Of a DNA stretch of 64,000 nt, positions 25,793-34,377 are shown one piece after another. The stretch covers positions 1 through 64,000 of the forward strand of contig JBHYFN010000022.1 in the NCBI GenBank assembly GCA_051859505.1, given 5' to 3'. The position numbers and the translations under genes are program-made. Source of the DNA: JAFIEN01 sp051859505. GTDB taxonomy: Bacteria; Pseudomonadota; Alphaproteobacteria; Rhodobacterales; Rhodobacteraceae. The notes beneath the pieces were generated by a model. It was not told where the DNA came from. It worked only from the letters and a program-made list of their open reading frames with translations, and searched no databases. Every line of letters begins with the position of its first letter. Within the stretch, counting starts at the first letter, position 1.

Positions 25793-27079
25793 ATGACCAT
25801 CCCCCCCGGCGAAACAGGGATCGCGCCGCGCCGTGCGGCGCTTTTCCTGATCAATCAGGTCACGGCCGAAGGGCGGCTTCTGTCCGAGCTGATCGGGCAG
25901 GGCGCGCTGGACCATCTTGCGCCGGCAGATCGCGCGCGGGCCCAGAGGCTAGCGACCGAAACCTTGCGCTGGGCCGACCGGGCCGACCGCTGGCTCAAGC
26001 CGCGCCTGCAGCGCCCGCCGCCACTCGCGGTGCGCAACGCGCTCCGCCTTGGCGCGGTCGAGCTGGGGCAGGGGGCCGCGGCGCATGGGGTGGTCAACGA
26101 TCTGGTCGGCATCCTCGCGGGCGGCAAGCGGACGGCGCAGTTCAAGGGGCTGGCCAATGCCGTCCTGCGGCGGCTGGCCGAGGCCGGGACGGAGGCGTGG
26201 AACGCCCTGCCGGTGCCGCGACTGGAGCGCTGGCTGCGCGAGCCCCTTGTCGCCGCCTGGGGCGCGCGCGCCGTGGCCGGGATGGAACGCGCCCATGCTG
26301 CCGGTGCCGCGCTTGATCTGACGGCCAAGGGCGATCCGGCCGAGGTCGCGGCGATGACCGGCGGCACGCTGCTGCCCACGGGGTCGGTGCGGGTCACGGC
26401 GCCGGGGCAGGTCTCGGCCCTGCCCGGCTATGCCGAAGGGTCGTGGTGGGTGCAGGATGCCGCCGCCGCCGTCGCCGTCCGGCTGCTGGCCCCGGGGGCG
26501 GGCGAGACGGTGCTGGACCTTTGCGCCGCCCCCGGCGGCAAGACCCTTCAGCTGGCGGCGATGGGCGCAAACGTCACGGCGGTCGATGCCTCCGAGGCGC
26601 GGATGGCGCGGGTGGTCGAGAACCTGGACCGCACGGGCCTTGTTGCCAGAACCGTTGTGGCGGATGCGCTGGGCTTCGCGGAAGGCGGCCATGACGCCGT
26701 GCTTCTGGACGCCCCCTGTTCGGCCACCGGAACGATCCGCCGCCACCCCGACCTGCCCCATGCCAAGGATGGCTCCGACTTCGCCGGGCTGATCGCGCAG
26801 CAGGAGCGGATGATCGACCATGCGCTTTCGCTGGTGCGGCCGGGGGGGCGGGTCGTCTTCTGCACCTGTTCGCTTTTGCCGGACGAGGGCGAGGTGCAGG
26901 CCGAGGCGGCCCTTTCCCGCCATCCCGGCCTGACGGTCGTGGCACCCGATGCTGCGGGGCTGGGCCTTGATCCCGGCTGGATCACGGCGGAAGGCGGGCT
27001 GCGCCTGCGCCCCGATCATTGGCCCGACAAAGGCGGCATGGACGGTTTCTTCATCGTGATGTTTCGAAAGCCTGCGTGA
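25793..27079 (+). CDS. rsmB: 16S rRNA (cytosine-967-C5) methyltransferase
   Basis: SAM-dependent RNA m5C methyltransferase, 428 residues. The N-terminal NusB-like RNA-binding domain (about 10-135, with AVRNALRLGAVEL and LANAVLRR) is followed by the catalytic domain. There the SAM motif DLCAAPGGKTLQLAAMG, the Cys in LDAPCSATGT and the nucleophile Cys in FCTCSLLPDEGE are all present. It starts at ATG 25793 behind AAGAGG. Confidence 0.93.
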   Translation: MTIPPGETGIAPRRAALFLINQVTAEGRLLSELIGQGALDHLAPADRARAQRLATETLRWADRADRWLKPRLQRPPPLAVRNALRLGAVELGQGAAAHGVVNDLVGILAGGKRTAQFKGLANAVLRRLAEAGTEAWNALPVPRLERWLREPLVAAWGARAVAGMERAHAAGAALDLTAKGDPAEVAAMTGGTLLPTGSVRVTAPGQVSALPGYAEGSWWVQDAAAAVAVRLLAPGAGETVLDLCAAPGGKTLQLAAMGANVTAVDASEARMARVVENLDRTGLVARTVVADALGFAEGGHDAVLLDAPCSATGTIRRHPDLPHAKDGSDFAGLIAQQERMIDHALSLVRPGGRVVFCTCSLLPDEGEVQAEAALSRHPGLTVVAPDAAGLGLDPGWITAEGGLRLRPDHWPDKGGMDGFFIVMFRKPA

Positions 27080-27144
27080 CTTGAACGCCTCTGCCGCCTA
27101 TCATCCCGGGCAATAACCTCCCGCATGGGAAGAGGCAGACGAGC

Positions 27145-28902
27145 TTGGCCAGACGCCAGACATGGACCGCGCGCCGCACGGCCCTGATGCATCGCCTGCA
27201 TGCGTTCAGGGCAACGCGGCGGCCCGTTCCCGCCCGCCTGATCGGCGAACCCGAGCCGCGCAGCGTGGGCCATTTCGGCCGGGGGCGGCAGCTGGTGGCG
27301 GGCAGGTTCCTGCTGGGCGGGCAGCTGATCGAGGCGCCACGGGAAACCATCTGGGATATCGGGGACAAGGGCGATCCCTATGCCATCGCCCTGCACGGCT
27401 TTGCATGGCTGGATGATCTGGCGGCCGTTGGCGATGCTGCGGCGCGCGCCCGGGCGCAGGCCTGGGTCGGGGACTGGATCGAACGCTACGGCCGCGGCGC
27501 CGGACCGGGCTGGACGCCGGAACTTGCCGGGCGCCGCCTGATCCGCTGGATCAGCCATTCGGCCCTGCTGCTGCAGGGGGCCGATGAACCCGCCGCGCGG
27601 CGCTTTCTGGAAAGCCTTTCGGCGCAAGGTACCTTCCTGTCGCACCGCTGGCGCGCGGCGCCGGACGGGATCGCCCGGTTCGAGGCGCTGGCCGGCATTA
27701 TCCACGCCGGCCTCGCGCTTGAGGGGATGGAGGGCCATGTGCCGGCCGCGCTCGAGGCGCTGGCGCGCGACTGCGTGACCGGGATCAGCGCCGAAGGCGG
27801 CATCCCCACGCGCAATCCCGAAACCCTGCTCGAGGTCTTTACCCTGCTCACCTGGACGCTGCAGGCCCTGACCGAGGTTGACCGCAACCCGCCGCCGTCC
27901 CTGATCGAGGCCTTGGCGCGCATCGCCCCCACCCTGCGTGCCCTGCGCCATGCCGATGGCGGCCTTGCCCGGTTTCACGGCGGCGGGCGCGGGCTTGAAG
28001 GGCGGCTTGACCATGCGCTTGCCGCCTCGGGGGTCAGGGGGCTGGCGCGGGGCGGGTTGCATATGGGCTTTGCGCGGCTGGCGGCCGGCCGGACGACGGT
28101 GATCGTCGATGCCGCAGCCCCGCCGACCGGGGCGCTGTCGGTGGATGCCCATGCCTCGACCCTCGCGCTCGAGCTGACATCGGGGCGGCGGCCGGTGATC
28201 GTGAATTGCGGCTCGGGCGTCAGCTTCGGGGCCGAGTGGCGGCGGGCGGGGCGGGCGACGCCCAGCCATTCCACGCTGGTGATCGAGGGCTATTCCTCGT
28301 CCCGTCTCGCCCCGCCCGAGCGTGGGGCGCGGTCGGCGCAGGAATGGCTGGTCGATGTGCCCGGCCGGGTGATCTGCGAACAGACGCCGCTCTCCGGGGG
28401 ATTGCGGATCGAGCTGGCGCATGACGGCTGGGTCCGGACCCATGGCCTGACCCATGCGCGGATCCTCGAGCTTTCGGGCGATGGCCGCAGCCTTCTGGCC
28501 GAGGATCTGCTCACCACGCTCGATCAGGCCGATGAAGCGGCCTTCGATCGGGTGATGGCGCGTTCGGGGCGGCTGGGCGTGGCCTTCTCGATCCGGTTTC
28601 ACCTGCATCCCGAGGTCGAGGCCGCCGCCGATCCCGATGGCCACTTTGTCGCCCTTGGCCTGCGCAGCGGCGAAAGATGGATCCTAGCGCATGACGGCCA
28701 TTGCGGCCTTGCGCTTGACTCCTCGGTCTATCTTGAAACCGGGCGGCTGAGGCCGCGTCCCGCGCAACAGGTGGTTTTATCCGGTCGCGCAATGTCATAT
28801 GCGACGCGGGTTCGCTGGTCGCTGGCCAAGGCGCAGGAAACGCCGAACGCGCTGCGCGACTTTGCCCCCGCCGGTGATCTGCCGGATGAAACGATGGAGT
28901 GA
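27145..28902 (+). CDS. Heparinase II/III family protein
   Basis: 585 residues from TTG 27145. An N-terminal alpha/alpha toroid-like half (with WDIGDKGDPYAIALHGFAWL) leads into a beta-rich Hepar_II_III C-terminal domain. That domain has RLAAGRTTVIVDAAAPP, AHASTLALELTSGRRPVIVN and HSTLVIEG. Such lyases degrade uronate-containing glycans. In Rhodobacteraceae this gene commonly precedes purH, and its true substrate is unknown. No signal peptide is evident, which is odd for a polysaccharide lyase. The start is uncertain; ATG 27187 is an alternative. Confidence 0.8.
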   Translation: MARRQTWTARRTALMHRLHAFRATRRPVPARLIGEPEPRSVGHFGRGRQLVAGRFLLGGQLIEAPRETIWDIGDKGDPYAIALHGFAWLDDLAAVGDAAARARAQAWVGDWIERYGRGAGPGWTPELAGRRLIRWISHSALLLQGADEPAARRFLESLSAQGTFLSHRWRAAPDGIARFEALAGIIHAGLALEGMEGHVPAALEALARDCVTGISAEGGIPTRNPETLLEVFTLLTWTLQALTEVDRNPPPSLIEALARIAPTLRALRHADGGLARFHGGGRGLEGRLDHALAASGVRGLARGGLHMGFARLAAGRTTVIVDAAAPPTGALSVDAHASTLALELTSGRRPVIVNCGSGVSFGAEWRRAGRATPSHSTLVIEGYSSSRLAPPERGARSAQEWLVDVPGRVICEQTPLSGGLRIELAHDGWVRTHGLTHARILELSGDGRSLLAEDLLTTLDQADEAAFDRVMARSGRLGVAFSIRFHLHPEVEAAADPDGHFVALGLRSGERWILAHDGHCGLALDSSVYLETGRLRPRPAQQVVLSGRAMSYATRVRWSLAKAQETPNALRDFAPAGDLPDETME

Positions 28903-28905
28903 CCC

Positions 28906-30495
28906 TTGCCCGATCTGCAGCCTCTGCGCCGTGCCCTTCTGTCCGTCAGCGACAAGACCGGGTTGATCGACCTTGGCCGCGCGCTTGCCGGGCTCGGGGT
29001 CGAGCTTCTGTCGACCGGCGGCTCGGCCCGGGCGCTGCGAGAGGCGGGGCTTGCCGTGGTCGATGTCGCTGACGTGACCGAATTCCCCGAGATGATGGAC
29101 GGCCGGGTCAAGACGCTGCATCCCCGGATCCACGGCGGGATCCTTGCCGTGCGGTCGGACGCCGCGCATCTGGCGGCGATGGAACAGCACGGGATCGCGC
29201 CGATCGATCTGGTCGTGGTCAACCTCTATCCTTTCGAAGAGACTGTCGCGTCCGGCGCCGGCTATGACGCCTGCATCGAGAATATCGACATCGGCGGCCC
29301 CGCGATGATCCGCGCCGCGGCCAAGAACCACGCCGATGTGACCGTGATCGTCGATCCGCAGGACTACGCCCCGCTTCTGGCCGAGCTTGACCGGAACGGC
29401 GGGCAGACGCGGTTGGCCTTCCGGCAGGCGATGGCGCAGGTCGCCTATGCCCGGACTGCCGCCTATGATGCCGCCGTCAGCAGCTGGATGGCCGCTGCGA
29501 TCGGAGAGCCGACGCCCCGCCGGCGCGCCTTTGCCGGCGTTCTGGCCCAGCCGCTGCGCTATGGCGAAAACCCGCATCAGACGGCGGCCTTCTACACCGA
29601 CGGGACCGGCCGGCCCGGCGTGGCGACCGCAGAGCAGCTTCAGGGCAAGGAGCTGTCCTACAACAACATCAACGATACCGATGCCGCCTATGAGCTGGTC
29701 GCGGAATTCGCGCCCGAGGCGGGCCCCGCCTGCGCGATCATCAAGCATGCCAATCCCTGCGGCGTCGCGCGGGGGGCGACCCTGCTCGAGGCCTATCGCG
29801 CCGCGCATGACTGCGACCGCACCAGCGCCTTCGGCGGGATCGTGGCGCTGAACCAGCCGCTTGATGCGGAAACCGCGGCCGAGATCGCGTCGATCTTTAC
29901 CGAGGTCGTCATCGCCCCCGGCGCCAGCGACGAGGCCCGCGCCATCTTCGCCGCGAAGAAGAACCTGCGTCTGCTGATCGCCCCGGGCCTGCCCGACCCC
30001 ACCACCCCCGGCCTTGCCATGCGGCAGGTGGCCGGTGGCTATCTGGTGCAGGATCGCGACATCGGCCGGCTGGAGCCTGCGCAGCTGCGCGTCGTCACCC
30101 GCCGGCAGCCGACCGAGGCGCAGATGGCGGATCTGCGTTTTGCCTGGACCGTTGCCAAGCATGTGAAATCCAACGCCATCGTCTATGCCCGCGATGGCGC
30201 GACCGTGGGGATCGGCGCCGGCCAGATGAGCCGGATCGACAGCACCCGCATCGCCGCCCGCAAGGCGCGCGACATGGCCGAGGCGCTGGGCCTGCCCGCC
30301 TCGCCCGCCGAGGGTTCGGTCGTCGCGTCAGACGCCTTCTTTCCCTTCGCCGACGGGCTTCTGGCAGCGGCAAAGGCGGGGGCCGTCGCGGTGATCCAGC
30401 CCGGCGGATCGCTGCGCGATGACGAGGTGATCGCCGCCGCCGACGAGGCGGGGATCGCCATGGTCTTTACCGGCCTGCGCCACTTCCGGCATTGA
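28906..30495 (+). CDS. purH: Bifunctional AICAR transformylase/IMP cyclohydrolase
   Basis: Catalyses the last two steps of purine synthesis to IMP. 529 residues. The N-terminal MGS-like cyclohydrolase domain has ALLSVSDKTGL, LLSTGGSA and GRVKTLHPRIHGG. The transformylase domain has RYGENPHQTAAFY, NDTDAAYEL and the catalytic KHANPCG. The start is TTG at 28906, three bases after the heparinase stop, with GGAGTGA upstream; it aligns with family N-termini. lspA follows with essentially no gap. Confidence 0.97.
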   Translation: MPDLQPLRRALLSVSDKTGLIDLGRALAGLGVELLSTGGSARALREAGLAVVDVADVTEFPEMMDGRVKTLHPRIHGGILAVRSDAAHLAAMEQHGIAPIDLVVVNLYPFEETVASGAGYDACIENIDIGGPAMIRAAAKNHADVTVIVDPQDYAPLLAELDRNGGQTRLAFRQAMAQVAYARTAAYDAAVSSWMAAAIGEPTPRRRAFAGVLAQPLRYGENPHQTAAFYTDGTGRPGVATAEQLQGKELSYNNINDTDAAYELVAEFAPEAGPACAIIKHANPCGVARGATLLEAYRAAHDCDRTSAFGGIVALNQPLDAETAAEIASIFTEVVIAPGASDEARAIFAAKKNLRLLIAPGLPDPTTPGLAMRQVAGGYLVQDRDIGRLEPAQLRVVTRRQPTEAQMADLRFAWTVAKHVKSNAIVYARDGATVGIGAGQMSRIDSTRIAARKARDMAEALGLPASPAEGSVVASDAFFPFADGLLAAAKAGAVAVIQPGGSLRDDEVIAAADEAGIAMVFTGLRHFRH

Positions 30496-30500
30496 CGCGG

Positions 30501-31058
30501 ATGGCGGGCAAGAAAGCAAGCTTCGGGATGTGGCCGCTGTTTCTGACGGCGCTCATCGTCTTCGTTCTAGACCAACTGTCCAAATACTTCATCGTCCATG
30601 GCCTCAACCTGATCGAGCTGCACCGGATCGACGTCTTTCCGCCTTACCTTGTCTTTCGGATGGCGTGGAACCAGGGGATCAACTTCGGTCTTCTGTCGGG
30701 GTTCGACATGCGCTGGGTGTTGGTCGGGGTGGCGATCCTGATCTCGGGCCTTGTCGTCTATTGGGTCTGGCGGGATCGCGGCGGGTGGTGGATGCAGGTC
30801 AGCGCGGGCCTTCTGATCGGGGGCGCGCTGGGCAATGTGATCGACCGCATCCTCTATGGCGCTGTGGCGGATTTCCTCAACATGTCCTGCTGCGGGTTCG
30901 AGAACCCTTACGCCTTCAACATCGCCGATATCGCCGTCTTTGCCGGGGCCATCGGGCTGGTGCTGTTCAGCGGCGATGGTGGCAACGCCAAGGGCAGGAG
31001 CAAGGGCGCCGGCAAGAGCAGCAGCACGGGCACGAAGCCCGGTCGAAAGACGGGGTGA
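30501..31058 (+). CDS. lspA: Lipoprotein signal peptidase
   Basis: Signal peptidase II, an inner-membrane aspartyl protease that cleaves prolipoproteins. 185 residues with four hydrophobic segments. Catalytic Asp regions are GALGNVIDRILYGAVADFLN and FNIADIAVFAGAIGL. The C-terminal 28 residues are Gly/Ser/Lys-rich and basic (KGRSKGAGKSSSTGTKPG), longer than usual. A TTG at 30492 overlapping the purH stop is an alternative start. It lies next to a lipoprotein gene, its natural substrate type. Confidence 0.93.
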   Translation: MAGKKASFGMWPLFLTALIVFVLDQLSKYFIVHGLNLIELHRIDVFPPYLVFRMAWNQGINFGLLSGFDMRWVLVGVAILISGLVVYWVWRDRGGWWMQVSAGLLIGGALGNVIDRILYGAVADFLNMSCCGFENPYAFNIADIAVFAGAIGLVLFSGDGGNAKGRSKGAGKSSSTGTKPGRKTG

Positions 31059-31111
31059 CGGGCGCGCATGGCTCGGATAGAAACGGGGCAGTTCCGAAGC
31101 AAAGGCCCGCG

Positions 31112-31612
31112 ATGACCGCCAAGTCCTTCATTGTCCTGATGTCGCTGATGGCGCTGGCCGCCTGCGGCGGCGGCAACCGGGGGCTGCATGATATGGATCG
31201 CGGCACGCGGGGGCCCGACGAATTCTCGGTCCTGCCGGCCCTTCCGCTTGTGATTCCGCCCGTCTTGGAGCTTCCCGAACCCACGCCCGGCGGCGTGAAC
31301 CGCACCGACCGCAATCCGGTGGCCGAGGGGATCGTCGCGCTGGGCGGCGTGCCGCGTGCGCCCGGAGCGGGGCTGCCGGCCACGGACGCCGGACTTGTCG
31401 CCCATGCCGCGCGCAACGGCACCGATCCCGCGATCCGCGAGACTTTGGCCCGCGAGGATGCCGAGATCCGCCGCCGCGCGGCGACCGGCGGGCTGTTCGG
31501 CGGCGACAGGTATTTCCCGACCTATGCCTTCATGGCGCTGGACGCCTATGCCGAACTGGCGCGATTCCGCGCGCTGGGCGTGCAGGTGCCCACCGCCCCT
31601 CCGCAGGACTAG
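31112..31612 (+). CDS. DUF3035 lipoprotein, BamF-like
   Basis: 166-residue lipoprotein: signal MTAKSFIVLMSLMALAACGG with lipobox LAAC, Cys about residue 18. The mature part contains RGPDEFSVLPALPLVIPP, typical of DUF3035. As I recall, this family is called BamF, an alphaproteobacterial subunit of the outer-membrane beta-barrel assembly machine. It lies between lspA, which would process it, and an M16 protease pair, so the segment has a cell-envelope theme. Confidence 0.8.
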   Translation: MTAKSFIVLMSLMALAACGGGNRGLHDMDRGTRGPDEFSVLPALPLVIPPVLELPEPTPGGVNRTDRNPVAEGIVALGGVPRAPGAGLPATDAGLVAHAARNGTDPAIRETLAREDAEIRRRAATGGLFGGDRYFPTYAFMALDAYAELARFRALGVQVPTAPPQD

Positions 31613-31697
31613 GGCCTCACGTCCCCGTGGCCCGACTTGAAGCGCGGCGCGTTGGGTGTAGATCCAGTGCAACCGCTCGTTCCCGAAAGGTGTGCCG

Positions 31698-33029
31698 ATG
31701 ATCCGTACCGCCCTGTTCTCTCTCGGGTTGATGCTGCTGGCGATCGCTGCGCGCGCCGAACAGGTGACGACCTTCACCCTTGATAACGGGATGGAGGTCG
31801 TGGTGATCGAGGATGCCCGCGCGCCGGTGGTCGTCCATATGCTGTGGTATCGCGTCGGCTCGGCCGATGAGCCGCCCGGCGCCTCGGGTGTGGCGCATTT
31901 CCTTGAACATCTGATGTTCAAGGCGACCGACAGGCTGGAACGGGGCGAGTTCTCGACCGTGGTCGCCGCCAATGGCGGGCGCGACAACGCCTTCACCAGC
32001 TATGATTATACCGCCTATTTTCAGCGTATCGCCAGCGACCGCCTCGATCTGATGATGGAGATGGAGGCCGACCGGATGCGCAACCTTCGGCTGACCGAGG
32101 AGGATATCGTCACCGAACGGCAGGTCGTGCTGGAAGAGCGCGCGCAGGTTGTCGAAAGCAATCCGAATGCCGTCGCCCGCGAACAGATGCGCGCGGCGCT
32201 GTTCCTCAACCACCGCTATGGCGTGCCGGTGATCGGCTGGCGGCACGAGATCGAACAGCTTGGCATGGAGGCGGTCCTGTCCTTCTATGACCTGTTCTAT
32301 TCGCCCAACAACGCGGTGCTGATCGTGGCAGGCGATGTCGACCCCGACGAGGTGCGCATCCTGGCCGAGCGGCATTACGGCCCCATCGCGCCCGCGCCCG
32401 ACCTGCCCGAGCGTCAGCGCAGCGCCGAGCCGCCGCATCTGGCCGAACGGCGCCTGCTTTACGAGGATGCGCGCGTATCCCAGCCCTATGTGACGCGCAG
32501 CTACATCGCCCCCGCCCGGCGCAGCGGCGCGCAGCAAGAGGCGGCCGCCCTTGTCTATCTGGCCGAGATCCTTGGCGGATCCTCCTTCACCTCGGTGCTG
32601 GGCACGAAGCTGACCTTCGACAGTGAAATCGCGCTCTTTACCGGCGCGAATTACAGCGGCGACGCGCTGGATGATGGTCTGTTCAGCCTGACCGTGCTGC
32701 CTGTGCCGGGTGTCACCCTGCAGGAGGCCGAGGATGCGATGGATGCCGCCGTGGCCGAATTCCTGCGCGACGGTGTCGATCCCGATCAGCTTGAGAGGAT
32801 CCGGATGCAGTTGCGCGCCTCCGAGGTTTATGCGCTGGACAACACCCAGGGCCTTGCCCGCCGCTATGGCGCGGCCCTGACCCAGGGCCTGACCGTCGAG
32901 GATGTGCAGGACTGGCCCGCTGTCCTGCAGGAGGTGACGGCCGAGGATATCCTGCAGGCCGCTGAGACCCTTCTTGACCGGCGCCGCTCCGTGACCCTCT
33001 GGGTCATGCCGACCGCGGAGGGTTCGTGA
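31698..33029 (+). CDS. M16 zinc metallopeptidase, catalytic subunit
   Basis: Inverzincin-type peptidase, 443 residues, with an N-terminal signal (MIRTALFSLGLMLLAIAARA). The HxxEH zinc motif HFLEH is at residues 67-71, and the downstream Glu lies in the LTEEDIVTERQVVLEE region. It has the usual two-lobed fold of about 430 residues. The next gene is a paralogue lacking the motif and shares a base with this stop, so the two should form a heterodimer of the mitochondrial processing peptidase type, here periplasmic. The start was taken at ATG 31698; GTG 31692 is possible. Confidence 0.93.
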   Translation: MIRTALFSLGLMLLAIAARAEQVTTFTLDNGMEVVVIEDARAPVVVHMLWYRVGSADEPPGASGVAHFLEHLMFKATDRLERGEFSTVVAANGGRDNAFTSYDYTAYFQRIASDRLDLMMEMEADRMRNLRLTEEDIVTERQVVLEERAQVVESNPNAVAREQMRAALFLNHRYGVPVIGWRHEIEQLGMEAVLSFYDLFYSPNNAVLIVAGDVDPDEVRILAERHYGPIAPAPDLPERQRSAEPPHLAERRLLYEDARVSQPYVTRSYIAPARRSGAQQEAAALVYLAEILGGSSFTSVLGTKLTFDSEIALFTGANYSGDALDDGLFSLTVLPVPGVTLQEAEDAMDAAVAEFLRDGVDPDQLERIRMQLRASEVYALDNTQGLARRYGAALTQGLTVEDVQDWPAVLQEVTAEDILQAAETLLDRRRSVTLWVMPTAEGS

Positions 33030-34345
33030 TGCACCGCCTGATCCTTGCAGCTGCGCTTTGCCTGTCGGCGCTTGCCGCCCGGGCCGAGATCGAGGTCACG
33101 GAATTCACCACGCCCGGCGGGATCGACGTCTGGCTGGTCGAGGAACCTGCCATCCCCTTCGTCGCGCTGGAGCTGCGGTTTCGTGGCGGCGCCAACCTTG
33201 ATGCCGAAGGCAGCCGCGGCGCGGTGAACCTGATGTCGGCCCTGCTCGAGGAAGGTGCGGGCGACCTCGAGGCCCGCGCCTTTCAGGAGCGGCGCGAGGC
33301 GCTGGCGGCCAGCTATTCCTTCCGCGCCTTCGACGACATGCTCAGCATCTCGGCCCGGTTCCTGACCGAGAACCGCGACGAGGCGGTGGATCTGTTGCGC
33401 CTCGCCCTTGTCGAGCCGCGTTTCGACGAGGATGCCATCGAACGGGTCCGGGCGCAGGTTCTGGCGATCATCGACAGCGACGCGCTCGATCCCCAGTCGA
33501 TCGCAAGCGAAACCTTCAACGCGGCCGCCTTTGGCGATCACCCCTACGGCGTGCCGATGAACGGCAGCATCGAAAGCGTCAGCGCGCTCACGCGCGAGGA
33601 TCTGATCGCGGCGCATCAGGCGACGCTGACCCGCGACCGCGCCTATGTCAGCGCGGTGGGCGACATCACGGCAGAAGAGCTTGGGGCCCTTGTCGATCAC
33701 CTTCTGGCCGGGCTGCCGGCCGAAGGTCCGCCGATGCCGCCGCGCGTGGACTTCGCGCTTGGGGGCGGGGTGACGGTCGTGCCGTTCCCGGGGCCGCAAT
33801 CGACCGCCTATTTCGGCCATGCCGGGATGGAGCGCGATGACGAAGATTTCTTTGCCGCCTTCATCCTGACCCATATCCTTGGCGGTCCGGGGTTCCAGTC
33901 GCGCCTGATGCAGGAAGTGCGCGAGGCGCGCGGGCTGACCTACGGGATCGGCACCTACCTCGTGCCCAAGGATCTGTCCGAAATGATGTTGGGCGCCTTC
34001 TCTTCGTCGAACGAGACGATGGCGGAGGCGATCGACCTGATCCGCGAGGAATGGGAACGGCTGGCGAGCGATGGCGTCTCGGAGGAGGAGCTTGCGGCGG
34101 CGGTCACCTATCTGACCGGCGAATATCCCCTGCGCTTTGACGGCAATGCCGATATCGCCCGGATCATGGTCGGCATGCAGATGGTGGGGCTGACCCCCGA
34201 CTATGTGATCGACCGCAACGATTTCATCCGCGCCGTCACGCTGGAGGAGATCAACCGCGTCGCGGCAGAGCTTCTGGATCCCGAGGCGCTGCACTTCGTC
34301 GTCGTGGGTCAGCCCGAGGGGCTTGGGTCCGGAGATCACCCCTGA
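33029..34345 (+). CDS. M16-family non-catalytic subunit
   Basis: 438 residues, signal peptide MHRLILAAALCLSALAARA, then the M16 fold. At the position of HxxEH the sequence is GAVNLMSALLEEG, so zinc ligands are absent. The C-terminal Arg/Tyr region is conserved (EVREARGLTYGIGTYL), as expected of a substrate-clamping partner. ATG overlaps the upstream stop by one base. It is predicted to be inactive alone and to need the HFLEH partner. Substrate unknown. Confidence 0.9.
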   Translation: MHRLILAAALCLSALAARAEIEVTEFTTPGGIDVWLVEEPAIPFVALELRFRGGANLDAEGSRGAVNLMSALLEEGAGDLEARAFQERREALAASYSFRAFDDMLSISARFLTENRDEAVDLLRLALVEPRFDEDAIERVRAQVLAIIDSDALDPQSIASETFNAAAFGDHPYGVPMNGSIESVSALTREDLIAAHQATLTRDRAYVSAVGDITAEELGALVDHLLAGLPAEGPPMPPRVDFALGGGVTVVPFPGPQSTAYFGHAGMERDDEDFFAAFILTHILGGPGFQSRLMQEVREARGLTYGIGTYLVPKDLSEMMLGAFSSSNETMAEAIDLIREEWERLASDGVSEEELAAAVTYLTGEYPLRFDGNADIARIMVGMQMVGLTPDYVIDRNDFIRAVTLEEINRVAAELLDPEALHFVVVGQPEGLGSGDHP

Positions 34346-34377
34346 CGAATCGGCGCGGCCATGCTATCCCTTGGGGC

